DNA from: Planctomycetota bacterium
GTDB lineage: Bacteria > Planctomycetota > Planctomycetia > Gemmatales > Gemmataceae
Reading direction: 5' to 3'
Assembly (NCBI GenBank): GCA_021413735.1
Contig: JAIOPV010000155.1
Span: 1-64,000, forward strand
DNA: 64,000 bases
A program made the translations under genes and the position numbers. Position 1 is the first letter of the stretch; each line of letters starts with the position of its first letter. A model generated the notes under the pieces. It was not told the DNA's origin, did no database searches, and saw nothing but the letters and a program-made list of their open reading frames with translations. Positions 61,147 through 64,000 of this stretch are shown here, in pieces.

Positions 61147-61932
61147 ATGTCTGCGTCATGCTGTGGATCTGATCGCAAAACGGTTGCCCTCATTTCGGTG
61201 TCGGCTCTGTTCATGATCGCTGTCGTCGGTTGGGTGAGAGAAGCAAACAAGGAACCACGAACCGTTGAAGTAATTGTTCAACAGCCCGTCGAAATGGTTG
61301 AAGTGCTTGTCGCGGCCAAGGAGCTCACGAAGGGAACGCTCTTCACCAAACGTAACGTGGACGAACTGACGCAATTCGCAAACGTGCCCAAATCCTCAGT
61401 GCGGCCCGAAGTAAACCTCATCAAGATCAAGGATGACTTGATTGGCAAAAGCCTCGAGAGAGCAACACACAAAGGCGAAGTCTTCAACACCACTGATCTC
61501 AAAGCAAGACCGATCGTGTCCTTCGGCGACTGGGATATCATGAGCCTTCCGTTCCCGCCGGGTCGCCTTGGAGCTATCTGGCCAGGCGCTCGGGTCGAGA
61601 TCTTGGCGAGTTACATTGAACGAAATCGACGCGAGGTGTTCACCCTTGTGCCCGATTTGAATGTCCTCGCCATCAATGGGATAGTTGATTTTGGGCCTCC
61701 AACTCCAGACATGGCAATGGTGTCGTTTTCGGTCGATGAACAACAGGCGAAACTTATCGTTTTGGCGAACCATCTCAACTGCCATCTCGAACTACTCCTT
61801 CGACATCCAGACGCCCCGAAACGCGATTGGAATTACGACAAGACGTTCGCACTGCTTCAATCGTTGCAGAAGCAACAAGAAGAACCGCCACTGGAAGTGG
61901 CACCCGAGCCGCGTGCCAAAGGCGAAAACTAA
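61147..61932 (+). CDS. SAF-domain, CpaB-like protein
   Basis: 261 residues. One N-terminal membrane helix (TVALISVSALFMIAVVGWVR), then the SAF domain typical of CpaB/FlgA: VEVLVAAKELTKGTLFTKRN, VPKSSVRPEVNLIKIKDDLI, GKSLERATHKGEVFNTTDLK and the CpaB-like FGDWDIMSLPFPPGRLGAIW / GARVEILASYI. A helical tail ends in KQQEEPPLEVAPEPRAKGEN. CpaB proteins sit in Flp-pilus/secretin assemblies; no other pilus gene is adjacent. ATG at 61147 with GGAG six bases upstream. It is bracketed by a duplicated segment (see the remnant downstream). Confidence 0.75.
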   Translation: MSASCCGSDRKTVALISVSALFMIAVVGWVREANKEPRTVEVIVQQPVEMVEVLVAAKELTKGTLFTKRNVDELTQFANVPKSSVRPEVNLIKIKDDLIGKSLERATHKGEVFNTTDLKARPIVSFGDWDIMSLPFPPGRLGAIWPGARVEILASYIERNRREVFTLVPDLNVLAINGIVDFGPPTPDMAMVSFSVDEQQAKLIVLANHLNCHLELLLRHPDAPKRDWNYDKTFALLQSLQKQQEEPPLEVAPEPRAKGEN

Positions 61933-61958
61933 TCACGTCGATTCACTTCATCCGTGGT

Positions 61959-62054
61959 TACACGGCGAGCAAGACGGTGAGCGGTCGCGATCAGGTTGCG
62001 TTCGCGCTGACTCACGAGGCGATTGCGAAGTTGGTCGGCGACATCGCGGGCTGA
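61959..62054 (+). pseudogene. Duplicated 3' end of the gene at 60430
   Basis: 31 codons plus stop that encode YTASKTVSGRDQVAFALTHE... and end GDIAG, identical in protein to the end of the 60430 gene but with several silent base changes. The copy continues through the terminator (to about 62110). It has no start and appears to be a leftover of duplication; the silent differences indicate age or conversion. Confidence 0.8.
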
Positions 62055-62076
62055 TCCCGATTGGCTTGTGAACGAA

Positions 62077-62106
62077 AGAAACCCACCCGCAATCGGGTGG
62101 GTTTCT
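62077..62106. terminator. Duplicate of the spoVR-operon terminator
   Basis: AGAAACCCACCCGCAATCGG followed by GTGGGTTTCT; the same stem and loop as at 60928-60959. It ends transcripts of the SAF gene and of the convergent lipoprotein gene. Confidence 0.8.
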
Positions 62107-62125
62107 GCATTTCACGATCTTTGTG

Positions 62126-63493
62126 TTACTTCCCGAGTGCCTTGCGAATCGCTGCTTCGAGATCCGCTTTCTTCGCCGGATGGTCGTTCCACAGAACCGT
62201 ACCGTTCGAGTTCAACAGAACCACACTCGGATACTTTTCGACACCGAATGCATCACGAACCGCACCGGGGTCCACGCCCGGTTCTACGAACACCGGGTAG
62301 TTCGTGCCGTAGTCCTTCGCATACTTCGCGGCTGCAACCGCTCGCTGTTTCACCGGCAGGTCGTCGCACAGCACCGCAACGATTTGCAAACCCGCGTTGC
62401 CATACTTCGCTTGCAGATCCTTCAGGATCGGAACCGCTGTCTTGCACGCCGGGCACTGCGTCGTCACAAACTCGACCAACACCACAGAGCCGGACTTGTC
62501 AGCCGGGAAGTCCCAGTTACGTTCGAGCGAATCGAGCAGGCGGAAACTCATCCCACGACTGTTCTTCACCGGCTTCGGGTCCACGAACGGCGACGAAGGC
62601 AACTTCGGCACCGGCGGACTCGGAATGTTCGTGACCGGCGGCGTGAACGGCGAACGCGGTCCGTCTGCGACGTTCTCGGGGCGAGACGGTTTCGACGGCG
62701 CTGTCAGGTCATCAGGCTCTGGCACCGCACCAGAACCGGGAATCGGTGTTGGCGTCGGTTTCGGAGTTCCACCGCTCGGCGAAGGCAATGGCGTGCTCGC
62801 TCCTGCACCTGGGCTGTAGGCTCCGTCGGAGGTTGGTCGTGGTTGCGTGATGGGAGCAAAACCCATCGGCGGAATGCGGTCGGCGTCGGCGGGCACGGGC
62901 GGCGGTGGGAATCCTTCGACGGGCTTGTCGCCGCCCTTCGGCAGACTCGGTGGAAGCCCCAGATCTTCGCGAAGCACGATGGTCAGCACAGGGTTTGGAA
63001 CGCGAGCCTGAACCAAGCCCGTGAGTTGCCTGCCTTCCTGCGTGGCCTCGGCCGTGAGGTTGTACGTTGAGCCCGGTTTTAGACCGCGTGTGAAGAAGTA
63101 ACCGTTTCCGTCCGTGTAGATGCCCTTGGCGGCCACTCCCGGCGGATCGTTCACGCCCTCAACCCGGATGAAGATGTTCTTCGCAGGGCGGTTGAACACG
63201 TCGACAACTTTGCCGCCGACCCCGTCCTGAGCCTCGGTTTTCGCGTCGAAACTGGCGGTCTTGGGATCACCCCAGGAGCCGCCCTTCGGCACGGATGTGT
63301 TCGTTCCAGGCAGCTTGGCGACCGGATCGAGCCAGGTCGGGCCTTTCGCGTCCTTGTCCTTGCTGGAATCCTTGTTCTTATCCTTGGCCCGACTGCTCAG
63401 CAAACCGGGCGGGTCGGTCTTCGAGTCCGTAGTGCTCTTACAACCGGCGAGTGCCAGCATGGCCGCGATCAGTCCGGCACTATGCCGCCCCAT
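62126..63493 (-). CDS. Thioredoxin-fold lipoprotein with carboxypeptidase-regulatory-like domain
   Basis: 455 residues. A lipoprotein signal (MGRHSAGLIAAMLALAGC, lipobox LAGC) is followed by a Lys/Asp-rich linker. Then comes a beta-sandwich like CarboxypepD_reg (GGKVVDVFNRPAKNIFIRVE, GNGYFFTRGLKPGSTYNLTA), a long Pro-rich linker, and a TlpA/AhpC-TSA thioredoxin domain with CPAC (TTQCPACKTAVPILKDLQAK) near residue 345. Thiol-disulfide exchange in the periplasm is likely; the sandwich may bind protein or wall. The ATG at 63493 has GAGGG upstream; the open frame reaches 63553. Confidence 0.85.
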   Translation of the reverse strand: MGRHSAGLIAAMLALAGCKSTTDSKTDPPGLLSSRAKDKNKDSSKDKDAKGPTWLDPVAKLPGTNTSVPKGGSWGDPKTASFDAKTEAQDGVGGKVVDVFNRPAKNIFIRVEGVNDPPGVAAKGIYTDGNGYFFTRGLKPGSTYNLTAEATQEGRQLTGLVQARVPNPVLTIVLREDLGLPPSLPKGGDKPVEGFPPPPVPADADRIPPMGFAPITQPRPTSDGAYSPGAGASTPLPSPSGGTPKPTPTPIPGSGAVPEPDDLTAPSKPSRPENVADGPRSPFTPPVTNIPSPPVPKLPSSPFVDPKPVKNSRGMSFRLLDSLERNWDFPADKSGSVVLVEFVTTQCPACKTAVPILKDLQAKYGNAGLQIVAVLCDDLPVKQRAVAAAKYAKDYGTNYPVFVEPGVDPGAVRDAFGVEKYPSVVLLNSNGTVLWNDHPAKKADLEAAIRKALGK

Positions 63494-63757
63494 ACCACAG
63501 CCCTCGTTCCTGGACGAATCCAGGCGACCGTCACAACCCGAACAGACATCCATGCGTCAGAGTAATTCCTTGCTGGTATCATTCCGCGTTGGTCGCGCCG
63601 GGTCAAGCCCACGTCGCAACACCGTGAAGTCGAGTTCGGGTTGAGTCTCGGGATGATGCGGGTTATAGCGCACTCGCGGGTTCCGGGTTCCTTGACGCCT
63701 CCGGCCGACAGGTCTATCGTGAATCCGGCCGCATCACCGCGCACGGGATCACTTCAC

Positions 63758-64000
63758 ATGACTGACCGCACTTACCGCTGGCTCCTCATTTCCCTCGCGG
63801 TCGTCGGGCTGACGACGGATCTGGTCACCAAATACCGCGTGTTTCGCTGGCTTTACACCGACGGGCAGATCGTGGAAGGCCACGCAGGCTCCTACAACGT
63901 TGTGCCGAAGTGGTTCATGCTCACGGCACAGTTTGATCCGTCGGCACCGATCTGCGATTGCGGCTTCGACGGTCTTCAGACGTGGAGCGCTCCAGTGATG
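63758..64000 (+). CDS. lspA: Signal peptidase II (partial)
   Basis: 81 residues before the window ends. MTDRTYRWLLISLAVVGLTT leads into DLVTKYRVFRWLY, the LspA pattern around the first conserved membrane Asp/Lys. The loop after it (DGQIVEGHAGSYNVVPKWFM) is near the substrate-binding region. LspA removes lipoprotein signal peptides; this fits the lipoprotein gene beside it. A planctomycete-type extension (DPSAPICDCGFDG) appears before the expected N.GAAF motif, which is outside the window. No SD stronger than CACTTCAC was noted before the ATG. Confidence 0.8.
   Translation, partial: MTDRTYRWLLISLAVVGLTTDLVTKYRVFRWLYTDGQIVEGHAGSYNVVPKWFMLTAQFDPSAPICDCGFDGLQTWSAPVM

Overview
ORGANISM. The window is GC-rich DNA from a planctomycete, most likely a member of the Gemmataceae (Gemmata-like). 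The pointers are an exported protein with the planctomycete TIGR03000 domain, a TIGR03066-like exported 'GKW' protein, a DUF1501 Tat-exported protein, a Tat-exported Gfo/Idh/MocA oxidoreductase, many Ser/Thr kinases, and numerous intergenic inverted-repeat elements. No rRNA or tRNA gene was recognised. One small SRP RNA is present.

1-10 kb. A minus-strand operon encodes a six-subunit membrane complex built like hydrogenase-4/formate hydrogenlyase (HyfB-, C-, E-, F-, G- and I-like). The large subunit lacks all four Ni-binding cysteines, so this is an 'energy-converting hydrogenase-related' (Ehr) complex of unknown reaction. Beside it lie a YpeA-like acetyltransferase, an ArsR regulator with a dyad before its start, a GAF protein and a PAS/histidine-kinase protein that has lost its phospho-acceptor His.

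10-15.7 kb. A TIGR03066-like gene is followed by about 1.6 kb of degenerate tandem repeat with no convincing gene. Then come an XRE regulator, a zinc-ribbon/HEAT membrane protein and an Arg/Asp-repeat membrane protein.

15.7-28.3 kb. This is an inorganic-carbon uptake locus. It holds a SulP anion transporter, an NtrC-type response regulator with its histidine kinase, DabA (DUF2309), DabB, a third NuoL/M-like protein with altered proton-channel residues, and a PspF-like sigma-54 activator. Near-consensus sigma-54 promoters (GG-N10-GC) precede both sulP and dabA, which suggests joint control.

28.3-43.6 kb. A housekeeping and envelope mixture: DUF1501 protein, C39-peptidase membrane protein, Tex with a long insertion and an RG-rich tail, TIGR03000 protein, Csp-type copper-storage protein, GatB, purine nucleoside phosphorylase, Gfo/Idh/MocA, a formylglycine-generating-enzyme-like protein and ApbE.

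43.6-61 kb. A stress-signalling region contains the usually clustered trio PrkA/YeaG, YeaH/YhbH and SpoVR/YcgB, here split apart. Between YeaH and SpoVR are a cupin, two small proteins and three tandem receptor kinases, each a Ser/Thr kinase joined through one membrane segment to a UrtA-type (urea/amide-binding) periplasmic domain. SpoVR carries a 400-residue intein with a LAGLIDADG-type endonuclease. An SRP RNA follows prkA.

61-64 kb. An SAF/CpaB-like protein is flanked by a duplicated gene end plus terminator. A thioredoxin-fold lipoprotein and the start of lspA close the window.
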